Positions 1-5,233 of a DNA stretch of 5,267 nt are shown here, piece by piece. The notes below the pieces were generated by a model, which saw only the letters and a list, made by a program, of their open reading frames with translations, was not told the origin of the DNA and did no database searches. The translations under genes were made by a program, and so were the position numbers. The stretch is from Desulfuromonadales bacterium (GTDB lineage: Bacteria > Desulfobacterota > Desulfuromonadia > Desulfuromonadales > JACZKF01), in contig JACZKF010000233.1 in assembly GCA_014860175.1 (NCBI GenBank), positions 1 to 5,267 of the forward strand, in the 5' to 3' direction. Numbering within the stretch: position 1 is the first letter of the stretch; every line of letters starts with the position of its first letter.

Positions 1-649
1 CCCCGACATTGATCAGGAACGGCAAGATGTTGTCGAGCACCAGATAGACTCCGAGCACCACCCGGGCCGGTATCAGCACAGTGGTCATGATAAAGGGGAA
101 AAAAAAGAGGAAGGTACGCACCTGATTGCGCGGAAACCAGAGGAAATAACAGCCGAGCACCCCGGAGATCGCCCCCGAGGCGCCGACCAGCGGCACCATA
201 GAATCGGGGACGAACAGGGCGAAAAAGACGGTGGCGGCGATGCCGGTCCCCAGATAGGCGAGCAGATAGCCGAAGTGTCCCAGCCGGGCTTCGACGTTAT
301 TGCCGAAAATCCAGAGAAAGAGCATGTTGCCGGCCAGGTGCAGCCACCCGCCATGCAGGAACATGGCGCTGAACAGGGTCGTCAGGGAGGGGGCGTCGGG
401 TTTGAACCCGTAGCGGAAGACCAACAGGTCGTAGGCGGAGACGTGGCGCAGGATCTCCTGGGCGGAGACCCCCGCCTCGGCCCCGATCACCCGCAGGTAT
501 TCGAGCAGCAATGGATCGCCGAGGTCAGGCTGGACATTGATCAGCGGCAGGGAGATGAAGAGGAAGACGGCGATGTTGGCGCCGATCAGCACATTATTGA
601 CCCAGGCGGTGCCGCGGGGGTTGGGGGTGTCGCCGATGGGAAGGAACAT
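1..649 (-). CDS. Rhomboid family intramembrane serine protease, C-terminus cut by the window edge
   Basis: An inner-membrane protease that would cleave transmembrane segments of other proteins. 216 residues are visible. A short N-terminal tail is followed by a first membrane segment (about 16-36), a long loop, and then the rhomboid core. The core has HGGWLHLAGNMLFLW at 99-113 (H99, H104 and N108, the last the usual oxyanion residue), membrane segments at about 124-146 and 156-173, and GASGAISG at 156-163 with nucleophile Ser158. A hydrophobic stretch at 178-206 follows. The partner histidine, usually about 50 residues after the serine in an AHxGG motif, would lie just outside the window. The ATG at 649-647 is preceded by GGAG (minus strand, 658-655) at 5 nt spacing. 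The gene is divergent from the FAH operon. The family call is firm; the substrate is unknown. Confidence 0.93.
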   Translation of the reverse strand, partial: MFLPIGDTPNPRGTAWVNNVLIGANIAVFLFISLPLINVQPDLGDPLLLEYLRVIGAEAGVSAQEILRHVSAYDLLVFRYGFKPDAPSLTTLFSAMFLHGGWLHLAGNMLFLWIFGNNVEARLGHFGYLLAYLGTGIAATVFFALFVPDSMVPLVGASGAISGVLGCYFLWFPRNQVRTFLFFFPFIMTTVLIPARVVLGVYLVLDNILPFLINVG

Positions 650-673
650 GCCTGCTCCGGGAGAAAGGACAGC

Positions 674-690
674 CGGCCGCCCGGCGGCCG
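674..690. repeat. GC-rich 17-nt palindrome in the rhomboid 5' leader
   Basis: Arms 674-681 and 683-690 are perfect 8-nt inverted repeats of G and C only (CGGCCGCC / GGCGGCCG) around a single central C at 682. It sits between the putative rhomboid -10 and its ribosome binding site, so it would be part of the leader RNA. It could be a protein-binding operator or a compact hairpin with the central bases unpaired. In GC-rich DNA a palindrome of this sort can arise by chance, so no function is claimed. Confidence 0.5.
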
Positions 691-699
691 CAAGTGGCT

Positions 700-708
700 A
701 CTATAACA
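700..708 (-). promoter_or_regulatory. Putative extended -10 promoter for the rhomboid gene
   Basis: Read on the minus strand, 708-700 is TGTTATAGT: a TGn extension followed by a -10 box matching TATAAT at 5 of 6 bases. It lies about 50 nt upstream of the rhomboid start codon, so transcription would begin near 692 and give a leader of about 43 nt. No good -35 is seen at 16-18 bp; TTGCAA (734-729) is 23 bp away, which is too far. An extended -10 can work without a strong -35. This is a pattern match only. Confidence 0.4.
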
Positions 709-765
709 CAGGACGCGCGCCGGCAGCCTTGCAATTCGCCCGGTCTGCCGCTATTCTCCGAACAT

Positions 766-794
766 TCGCCAGGTTGCCGGGAGCCAGTTATACT
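766..794 (+). promoter_or_regulatory. Putative sigma-70-type promoter for the FAH-DUF2520-MBL operon
   Basis: A -10 box TATACT at 789-794 matches the consensus at 5 of 6 bases. Exactly 17 bp upstream lies TCGCCA (766-771), which matches TTGACA at 4 of 6. Transcription would start near 801, leaving a leader of about 36 nt before the ATG at 837. The position in the divergent gap just before the first gene of the operon supports it. The -35 is mediocre and nothing else, such as an operator, is recognisable. Confidence 0.42.
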
Positions 795-836
795 TACCAT
801 CTGCCCCGGCGAAATGCCATACTTTGAGGAGATGCC

Positions 837-1487
837 ATGGTCAAGTTGCGCGGGAGCGATACGAGTTACCGGATCGGCAAAGTGGTCTGCCTGGGACGCA
901 ATTATGCCGACCACATCCGCGAATTGGGCAACGAGATGCCGTCGCGCCCGGTGCTGTTCATCAAACCGGCCAGCAGCATTATTGGCGCCGGCGACCAGGT
1001 GGTGATCCCCCCCTATTCGCAGGAATGTCATCATGAAGTAGAGCTGGCGGTGCTGATCGGCAGACGGGCCAAAGATCTGACCGAGTCGTCGGCCCTGCAG
1101 TACGTGGCCGGCTACGGGGTGGCCATCGACCTCACTTTGCGCGACGTGCAGGACGACTTGAAGAAGCAGGGGCTCCCCTGGGAGATCGCCAAGGGGTTCG
1201 ACACCGCCTGCCCTCTGTCCGATTTCGTCCCGGCGGCACAGGTGGCCGACCCACAGGCCCTGCGCATCACCATGCGGGTTAACGGTGAACTGCGCCAGGA
1301 CGGCTCCACCGCCCTGATGCTGCGCCGAATCCCTCAGATCCTGCGGGAAATCAGCGCCATTTTCACCCTCGAGGAGGGGGACGTGGTCCTCACCGGCACC
1401 CCGGCCGGAGTCAGCGCCATCGCCAGCGGCGATCGCTTGCTGGCCGAGATCGAAGGGGTCGGCTCTCTGGAGGTGACGGTGGCATGA
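837..1487 (+). CDS. Fumarylacetoacetate hydrolase (FAH) family protein, acylpyruvase (YcgM/FAHD1) type
   Basis: A soluble Mg-dependent enzyme of 216 residues, the usual length for the short YcgM/FAHD1 branch, which hydrolyses acylpyruvates; FAHD1 also decarboxylates oxaloacetate. Residues match FAHD1 at a constant offset of four: the H26/E29 dyad in RNYADHIREL, metal ligands E67 and E69 in HHEVELAVLIG, D98 in AIDLTLRD, R102, and catalytic K119 in EIAKGFD. KPASS (43-47) and GTPAGV (187-192) are also family motifs. The ATG at 837 has GAGGAG (826-831) at 5 nt spacing. It is the first gene of a three-gene operon, and its last bases overlap the next gene by 4 nt (ATGA). Fold and active site are clear; the exact substrate (acylpyruvate, fumarylpyruvate or oxaloacetate) is not. 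Confidence 0.93.
   Translation: MVKLRGSDTSYRIGKVVCLGRNYADHIRELGNEMPSRPVLFIKPASSIIGAGDQVVIPPYSQECHHEVELAVLIGRRAKDLTESSALQYVAGYGVAIDLTLRDVQDDLKKQGLPWEIAKGFDTACPLSDFVPAAQVADPQALRITMRVNGELRQDGSTALMLRRIPQILREISAIFTLEEGDVVLTGTPAGVSAIASGDRLLAEIEGVGSLEVTVA
1469..1476 (+). promoter_or_regulatory. Full-length Shine-Dalgarno for the DUF2520 gene, inside the FAH gene
   Basis: GGAGGTGA is a complete 8-base match to the anti-Shine-Dalgarno end of 16S rRNA, 7 nt before the ATG at 1484. It lies within the codons for the last residues of the FAH protein (LEVTVA), so the upstream coding sequence accommodates it. It supports the ATG at 1484 as the true start and suggests strong initiation in addition to coupling through the ATGA overlap. 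Confidence 0.8.
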
Positions 1488-2362
1488 AAGAGCGGGTGGT
1501 TCTCATCGGCCCCGGACGGCTGGGGCAGGCGATCGCCAACCTGCTGTGCGAAGCCGGTTACGACCTGCGTGCCCTGATCGGCCGCGATCCGGTCCGGGCT
1601 CTGGCGGCCGCCCGCTTTGCCGGTTGCCGCGAGGCTGCCACCACCGACCTCTCCCGGGCCCGGGAGGGGGAACTCGTCCTGCTGACTCTCCCCGACGACA
1701 GCATCGGTGAAATTGCCGCTCAACTGCGGCGGCAGGGGTATCTGGCCCCCGGCGCCGTCCTCGTCCACTTCAGCGGCATTCATCGCGCCGCCATCCTGCT
1801 GGGCGAAGAAGGACCGGCCCTGCAGGCGTTCTCCGCCCACCCGCTGCAGAGCTTTCCCGACGCCGTCATCGGGGTGCAGATCCTGCCGGGGAGCCCCTTC
1901 GCCATCGAGGGGAGCGAGCAGGTCCTGCCGTTGGCCGAACGGCTGGTGCGCGACCTGGGGGGGATCCCCTTCCGCATTGCCGGCGAGCACAAGGCGCTTT
2001 ACCATGCCGCCGCCTGCATCGCCTCCAACTACCTGGTGACCCTGGTCGCCACCGCCGGCGAACTGCTCGGCAGCTGCGGCTTCGATAGCCTGACCGCCTT
2101 TCGCCTGGTTGCCCCGTTGCTGCGCGGCACCCTGAACAACGTCAGCGTCCTCGGCCCGGAAGGGGCCCTCACCGGTCCCATCGCCCGTGGCGATCTGCGC
2201 ACGGTGGAAAAACACCTGCAGGCGCTGGCCCAGCTGCCGCCGGAGTTCACCGAGATTTACCGGGTCCTGGGGAACAAGACGGCGCAGCTGGCCGAGCGCA
2301 GGGGGTCGCTGACGGCGGAGAAGGGGGAGCTGCTGCGGGAACTGCTCGGTCAGGGGGAATGA
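1484..2362 (+). CDS. Rossmann-fold and DUF2520 domain protein, putative NAD(P)-dependent oxidoreductase of unknown substrate
   Basis: 292 residues, normal for this family. The N-terminus is a Rossmann dinucleotide-binding unit: VVLIGPGRLGQAIANLL with G9, G11 and G14 of the GxGxxG loop, and further strands at LVLLTLPDD (64-72) and AVLVHFSG (91-98). The family's HPLQSF motif is at 119-124. The C-terminal helical DUF2520 region starts around 160 and carries EHKALYHAAACIASNYL (168-184) and GPIARGD (231-237). The layout resembles ketopantoate reductase and 6-phosphogluconate-type dehydrogenases, so an NAD(P)-linked oxidoreductase role is likely. As far as I know no reaction is established for DUF2520. 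The gene overlaps both neighbours by 4 nt, implying co-translation with the acylpyruvase-like enzyme and the MBL hydrolase. The family call is strong; the function is inference. Confidence 0.9.
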   Translation: MKERVVLIGPGRLGQAIANLLCEAGYDLRALIGRDPVRALAAARFAGCREAATTDLSRAREGELVLLTLPDDSIGEIAAQLRRQGYLAPGAVLVHFSGIHRAAILLGEEGPALQAFSAHPLQSFPDAVIGVQILPGSPFAIEGSEQVLPLAERLVRDLGGIPFRIAGEHKALYHAAACIASNYLVTLVATAGELLGSCGFDSLTAFRLVAPLLRGTLNNVSVLGPEGALTGPIARGDLRTVEKHLQALAQLPPEFTEIYRVLGNKTAQLAERRGSLTAEKGELLRELLGQGE

Positions 2363-3078
2363 AACTCACCTTCCTCGGCACCCGCGGCTATATCGAAACC
2401 GCTACCCCCCGGCACCGGCGCCACAGCCTGCTGCAGGTCGCCTCGGCGCAGACCCGGGTCCTGATTGATTGCGGCGAGGACTGGCTGGGAGAACTCGCAA
2501 GTTTGCGCCCCGACGCCATCTTCCTCACTCACGCTCACCCGGATCATGCCTGGGGTCTGCAGGAAGGAGCCCCTTGTCCGGTCTTCGCCACCGCCGAGAG
2601 CTGGGAACTGCTCGCCGACTATCCGCTCGCCGAACGGCGAACCGTCCTCCCCCGGGAGCCGGTCCGCTTCGGCAATCTCACCTTCGAACCTTTCCCACTG
2701 CAGCATTCGATCCGCGCCCCAGCCGTCGGCTACCGCATCAGCGAAGGGGAGGTCAGCGTCTTCTATGCCCCCGATGTCGTCTATATCGCCGAACGGGCCG
2801 AAGCGCTGCAGAGGTGCCGCCTCTACATCGGCGATGGGGCGACGGTGCGCCAATCCTTCGTGCGCAAAGAGGGGGACCAGCTCTTCGGCCACACCCCGGT
2901 GATGACCCAGCTGACCTGGTGCCGCAAGGAAGGGGTCGCCAAGATGCTCGTCACCCACTGCGGCGAAGAGATCGTCACCGGCGAGGAGAAGGGAGTCCTG
3001 GAAGAGATCGCCGCCCTGGCCCGGGCGCGCCAGGTGGAGGTGGAGGTGGCGTGGGACGGGATGGAGGTGCAATTGTAA
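2359..3078 (+). CDS. MBL-fold metallo-hydrolase, RNase Z/PhnP-like
   Basis: 239 residues, a single metallo-beta-lactamase domain without added modules. The first strand MKLTFLGTRG opens the fold. The metal motif THAHPDH at 57-63 supplies H58, H60, D62 and H63. Further likely ligands are H116 (LQHS), D139 (YAPDV) and H200 (VTHCG), giving the full two-metal set. LQHSIRAPAVGYRI followed by an APD motif resembles the RNase Z/PhnP branch, so a phosphodiester or other ester bond is a plausible target. No tRNase Z exosite arm is seen, so tRNA processing is unlikely. The ATG at 2359 overlaps the preceding stop (ATGA). The only purine run, AGGGGG at 2352-2357, is too close to serve well as a ribosome binding site, so translation probably depends on reinitiation after the DUF2520 gene. 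It is the last gene of the operon. Confidence 0.88.
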   Translation: MKLTFLGTRGYIETATPRHRRHSLLQVASAQTRVLIDCGEDWLGELASLRPDAIFLTHAHPDHAWGLQEGAPCPVFATAESWELLADYPLAERRTVLPREPVRFGNLTFEPFPLQHSIRAPAVGYRISEGEVSVFYAPDVVYIAERAEALQRCRLYIGDGATVRQSFVRKEGDQLFGHTPVMTQLTWCRKEGVAKMLVTHCGEEIVTGEEKGVLEEIAALARARQVEVEVAWDGMEVQL

Positions 3079-3135
3079 ATTTTGAATTCTGAATTTTGAA
3101 TTTAATTCAAAATCCAAAATTCAGAATTCAAAATT
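3078..3135. repeat. AT-rich inverted repeat between convergent genes, possible bidirectional terminator
   Basis: Arms 3078-3098 and 3115-3135 are perfect 21-nt inverted repeats (left arm begins AATTTTGAATTC), with a 16-nt middle. A second, mutually exclusive fold pairs 3093-3102 with 3104-3113 around T3103. The left arm begins on the last base of the MBL stop codon and the right arm ends inside the flavoprotein stop codon, so the element fills the whole convergent gap. It is strikingly AT-rich against GC-rich genes. A long hairpin in both transcripts could end or protect the mRNAs, but the stem is weak in GC and no clean U-run follows. Similar TTTTGAATTC repeats are, to my knowledge, common between genes in environmental bacteria, so a dispersed repeat is equally likely. 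Confidence 0.8.
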
Positions 3136-4489
3136 ACAGATTATTGACAGCTTGCCTCGCCGCCGTCTGCACCGGGTCCCAGACGGGCGAGAAGGGGGGG
3201 GCGTAGCTGAGATCGAGGTTGACCAGGTCGTGCACGGTCATCCCGGCCTGCAGGGCGGTGGCCAGGACGTCGATCCGCTTGGCCGCCCCCTCCTCGCCGA
3301 CGATCTGGCCGCCGAGGAGCCGGCCGCTCCCTTTCTCGGCAATGACCTTGACGGTGATCCGCCCCGCCCCCGGGTAGTAACCGGCCCGGGTGCGGCTGCG
3401 GATGGTGGCGGTGGCGTACTGCAGCCCCAACTGGCGCACATCGGCCTCATGCAGGCCGGTGCGGGCCACCTCGTATTTGCAGATCTTGCTCACCGCCGTC
3501 CCGAGCACTCCCGGGAAGGTGGCGTAACCGCCGGCCAGGTTGGTGCCGGCGATCGTCCCCTGCTTGTTGGCCACCGTCCCGAGGGCGATGTAGAAGGGGC
3601 GACGGCTGACCAGGTGGAAGGAGGCGACGCAGTCGCCAGCCGCCCAGACCCCGTCGACTTCCGTCTGCATCCGCTCGTTCACCTGAATCCCGTCCCGGAT
3701 CCCGAGGGGGATGCCGGCCTCCCGGGCGAGATGGGAGTTGGGGCGAACCCCCATGCCGAGGATGACCACCTCGGCCGGCAGAGTCCGCTGGTTGGTAATT
3801 ACGGCCGAAACCCGCCCCTCGCGGCTCTCGAAACCGGTCAGCGTCTCGCCCCGGTAGAGGGTGACTCCCACCTCCTGCAGCGCTTCCGAGACCAGGGCGC
3901 CCATGTCCGGGTCGAGGGTTTCCATCACCTCCGCCCCCCTGGTCACCAGGGAGACTTCGAGCCCGAGTTGGATCATCGCTTCGGCCATCTCCAGCCCGAT
4001 GTAGCCGCCGCCGACCACCACCGCCCGCTTCGGTTTTTCCGCCTCCATCATCCGCCGCACCCGGATGCCGCTCTGCAGCGTCGAGAGGCCGAAGATGCCG
4101 GTAGCGTCGGACCCCGGCAGGTCGGGGCAGAAAGGGACGGCGCCGGTGGCGACCAGCAACCGGTCATAGTGCTCCCACCACTCCTGGTCGCTTTCCAGAT
4201 TGCGCACCCGCAGCCGGCCGGCAGCGGTATCGATGGCCAACACTTCATGGCGCACCCGGGCGTCGATACGGTACTTCTCCCGAAACTGTTCCGGGGTGCG
4301 GGCAACCAGCCGGGCTGGATCATCGACCAGGCCGGAGATGTAGTACGGCAGGCCGCAAGCGGAGTAAGAGGTATGCGGCGAGCGCTCGAAGACAATGATC
4401 TCCGCCTCCGGCTGCTCCCGCCGCACCTTGGAGGCCGCACTCATCCCCGCAGCGTCCCCGCCGATCACCACCAGCCGCTCTTTGCTCAT
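3134..4489 (-). CDS. FAD-dependent pyridine nucleotide-disulfide oxidoreductase, CoA-disulfide reductase / NADH oxidase type
   Basis: 451 residues, the usual size of single-domain CoA-disulfide reductases and NADH oxidases. The N-terminal FAD loop is VVIGGDAAGMSAA (7-19), and the single redox cysteine is C45 in SYSACGLPYY. ATG is at 115-117. The NAD(P)H loop is VVVGGGYIGLE (157-167), and the second FAD motif is VWAAGDC (281-287). The C-terminal dimerisation domain keeps both tyrosine motifs of CoA-disulfide reductase: AGYYPG (Y371/Y372) and SYAPPFS (Y429). There is no C-terminal rhodanese domain, unlike the fused persulfide reductases. It would reduce CoA disulfide, persulfides, polysulfide or oxygen with NAD(P)H in the cytoplasm. 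The frame is open to a TTG at 4501, but the ATG at 4489 is better placed after GGAG. It is convergent with the MBL gene and preceded by a repeat-filled gap. Confidence 0.92.
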   Translation of the reverse strand: MSKERLVVIGGDAAGMSAASKVRREQPEAEIIVFERSPHTSYSACGLPYYISGLVDDPARLVARTPEQFREKYRIDARVRHEVLAIDTAAGRLRVRNLESDQEWWEHYDRLLVATGAVPFCPDLPGSDATGIFGLSTLQSGIRVRRMMEAEKPKRAVVVGGGYIGLEMAEAMIQLGLEVSLVTRGAEVMETLDPDMGALVSEALQEVGVTLYRGETLTGFESREGRVSAVITNQRTLPAEVVILGMGVRPNSHLAREAGIPLGIRDGIQVNERMQTEVDGVWAAGDCVASFHLVSRRPFYIALGTVANKQGTIAGTNLAGGYATFPGVLGTAVSKICKYEVARTGLHEADVRQLGLQYATATIRSRTRAGYYPGAGRITVKVIAEKGSGRLLGGQIVGEEGAAKRIDVLATALQAGMTVHDLVNLDLSYAPPFSPVWDPVQTAARQAVNNL

Positions 4490-4495
4490 CTCATT

Positions 4496-4499
4496 CTCC
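4496..4499 (-). promoter_or_regulatory. Ribosome binding site that decides the flavoprotein start
   Basis: On the minus strand GGAG (4499-4496) lies 6 nt before the ATG at 4489-4487, ideal spacing. The alternative in-frame TTG at 4501-4499 would place the start codon on this very site and adds only four residues (MENE) before the conserved N-terminus. The 451-residue form is therefore preferred over 455. Confidence 0.75.
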
Positions 4500-4504
4500 A
4501 ATTT

Positions 4505-4523
4505 AATTTCACAAGAATTTCAC
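4505..4523. repeat. Short direct repeat upstream of the flavoprotein gene
   Basis: AATTTCAC occurs at 4505-4512 and again at 4516-4523, an 11-nt period. It lies 16-34 nt upstream of the flavoprotein start, just before the large palindrome (whose outer arm it overlaps by a few bases). The period of about one helix turn is compatible with a tandem operator, but two 8-mers alone are weak evidence. No convincing -35/-10 pair was found nearby. Confidence 0.35.
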
Positions 4524-4602
4524 GCGAAGGCGCGAAGGACGCGAAGAAGGGCAAAAATTCTTCTGGCTTGGTTTTCTTCGCGTCCTTCGCGCCTTCGCGT
4601 GA
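4520..4602. repeat. Large perfect inverted repeat of the GCGAAGGCGCGAAGG type
   Basis: Arms 4520-4548 and 4574-4602 are perfect 29-nt inverted repeats (core CACGCGAAGGCGCGAAGGAC and its complement) around a 25-nt loop; the arms carry a GCGAAGg-type sub-repeat. As RNA it would form a very stable hairpin on either strand. It lies upstream of the flavoprotein gene and downstream of the hydrolase remnant, both minus-strand, so it could end hydrolase transcripts or sit in the flavoprotein leader. Such elements recur in GC-rich environmental genomes, where they give spurious proteins containing EGAKDAK and FASFAPSR; that is from memory, not a search. There is no coding role and no transposase nearby. 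Confidence 0.85.
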
Positions 4603-4631
4603 GACGCCCTTGCCTCGCCTTGCCGGTCGTC

Positions 4632-4654
4632 GCGTCGTTGCGTCGTTGCGTGAG
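4632..4654. repeat. Short tandem repeat GCGTCGTT, related to the palindrome arms
   Basis: Two exact units of GCGTCGTT (4632-4639 and 4640-4647) are followed by GCGTGAG (4648-4654). The same GCGTGAG ends the right arms of the neighbouring copies, so this looks like a divergent arm of the same repeat family placed between the two copies. The cluster therefore holds three related arms in one orientation and one in the other within about 240 nt. No function is evident. Confidence 0.6.
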
Positions 4655-4684
4655 GCGCCTTAGGATTTTGCCTGGCCGAAGACG

Positions 4685-4757
4685 GGGCAAAAAAATCTTC
4701 TGGCTTGGTTTTCTTTGCGCCCTTCGCGCCTTCGCGTGAGACGCCCTTGCCTTGCCT
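4685..4757. repeat. Second, partial copy of the palindromic element (direct repeat of 4549-4620)
   Basis: This stretch repeats the loop, right arm and flank of the element at 4549-4620, 137 nt downstream. From CTGGCTTGG onward 58 nt match with only three differences; the A-rich start differs by an indel and a substitution. The left arm is absent here, so this copy cannot fold alone. Its arm can still pair imperfectly with the left arm at 4521-4548, offering a larger alternative hairpin. The similarity extends past the arm into GAGACGCCCTTGCC, so the repeat unit is larger than the palindrome itself. Duplication of part of the element, or decay of a second whole copy, would both explain it. Confidence 0.85.
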
Positions 4758-4777
4758 GTCGGAGTTCCGTCTCCACT

Positions 4778-5233
4778 TTACGATCCGTTCTTGGGCAACG
4801 CTCCGAGAAAATCGAGCAGGCAGCGGTTGAACGCCTCCGGCTGCTCCAGATTGGCCATATGCCCGGCCTGCGGGATCGTGCAGAGAGTCGCCCGCGGCAG
4901 CCGATCGGCGATGATCCGCGAATGCTCCAAGGGGATTGCCCGGTCCAGTTCGGCGCCGACCACCAGGGCAGGAAGATCAAGCAGGGGGAGGTCGGGGAGG
5001 AAATCCTTGCGATCGCGCATCGCCAGCAAGGCCCCCTCCAGCCCATGCAGCTGCGCCATCTCCATCCAGCCGCGGACTTGCGCTACCAGTTCCGGTCGCT
5101 CGCGCAGCGTCGGTTCGGCAAAGACCAGCTCGGCGAAGAGATCGACCACCTCCTGCGCCCCGTTCTCGGCCACCGAATGCGCCAGCCGGGTCCTCTTGAC
5201 TTTCCCGGCGTCGTCGTCGGCGCCGGCCGGCCC
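4778..5233 (-). pseudogene. Alpha/beta hydrolase, C-terminal half only (3-oxoadipate enol-lactonase-like)
   Basis: The frame is open from just inside a TAG (5236-5234) to TAA (4780-4778), 151 codons. From about the fourth codon it reads AGADDDAGKVKR, which matches the segment after the nucleophile region in this family, usually preceded by DTR. The cap helices follow, then ALVVGAELDRAIP with the acid D77 and IPQAGHMANLEQPEAF with the catalytic H105 (numbered from the GTG at 5173). The N-terminal half, including the oxyanion strand and the GxSxGG nucleophile elbow, is missing: upstream minus-strand DNA gives no matching frame. A start at the GTG 5173 would give 131 residues with no nucleophile, so an active enzyme is unlikely. 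The break at about 5225 is abrupt and coincides with a palindrome and an opposite-strand hydrolase fragment. The family is sure; whether it is a real pseudogene or a chimera is open. Confidence 0.75.
5222..5231. other. Palindromic inversion or chimera junction
   Basis: GCCGGCCGGC is a perfect 10-nt palindrome exactly where the two hydrolase fragments meet. GCCGGC encodes AG both in the minus-strand AGADDD and in the plus-strand PAGPYS, so the two reading frames share it. Short self-complementary homology at a strand switch is what template-switching chimeras or microhomology-mediated inversions leave. The sequence alone cannot tell these apart. Confidence 0.5.

Noticed and set aside
388..415. 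A tRNA T-arm-like sequence, GGGTTCAAACCC on the minus strand
   Set aside because: The loop is one base short, no other tRNA arms lie around it, and it is in-frame rhomboid coding sequence (YGFKPDA).
1334..2215. A 293-codon minus-strand open frame opposite the DUF2520 gene
   Set aside because: Its composition is that of an antisense shadow (G, Q and A rich, no motifs), and the plus strand carries a complete conserved protein with operon overlaps.
2350..3117. A 255-codon minus-strand open frame opposite the MBL gene, starting in the AT-rich repeat
   Set aside because: The N-terminus (FRIQN-like) is just the translated repeat and the rest is antisense to a metal-motif-bearing MBL protein.
3152..4663. 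A 503-codon open frame on the plus strand, antisense to the flavoprotein gene and running into the palindromic repeat
   Set aside because: It mirrors the codon structure of a clearly conserved flavoprotein in GC-rich DNA. Its product is rich in G, D, P, H and Q, has no recognisable domain, and its tail is the repeat itself (GAKDAKK, FASFAPSR). It is a shadow frame.
4520..4757. The repeat cluster as a CRISPR array or an insertion sequence
   Set aside because: There are no regularly spaced identical repeats with unique spacers, no cas gene and no transposase frame; the copies are an inverted repeat plus one partial direct copy.
4761..4774. A small hairpin GGAG...CTCC just after the hydrolase stop, as a terminator
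   Set aside because: Only 4 bp of stem and no U-run on the minus strand; too weak to call.
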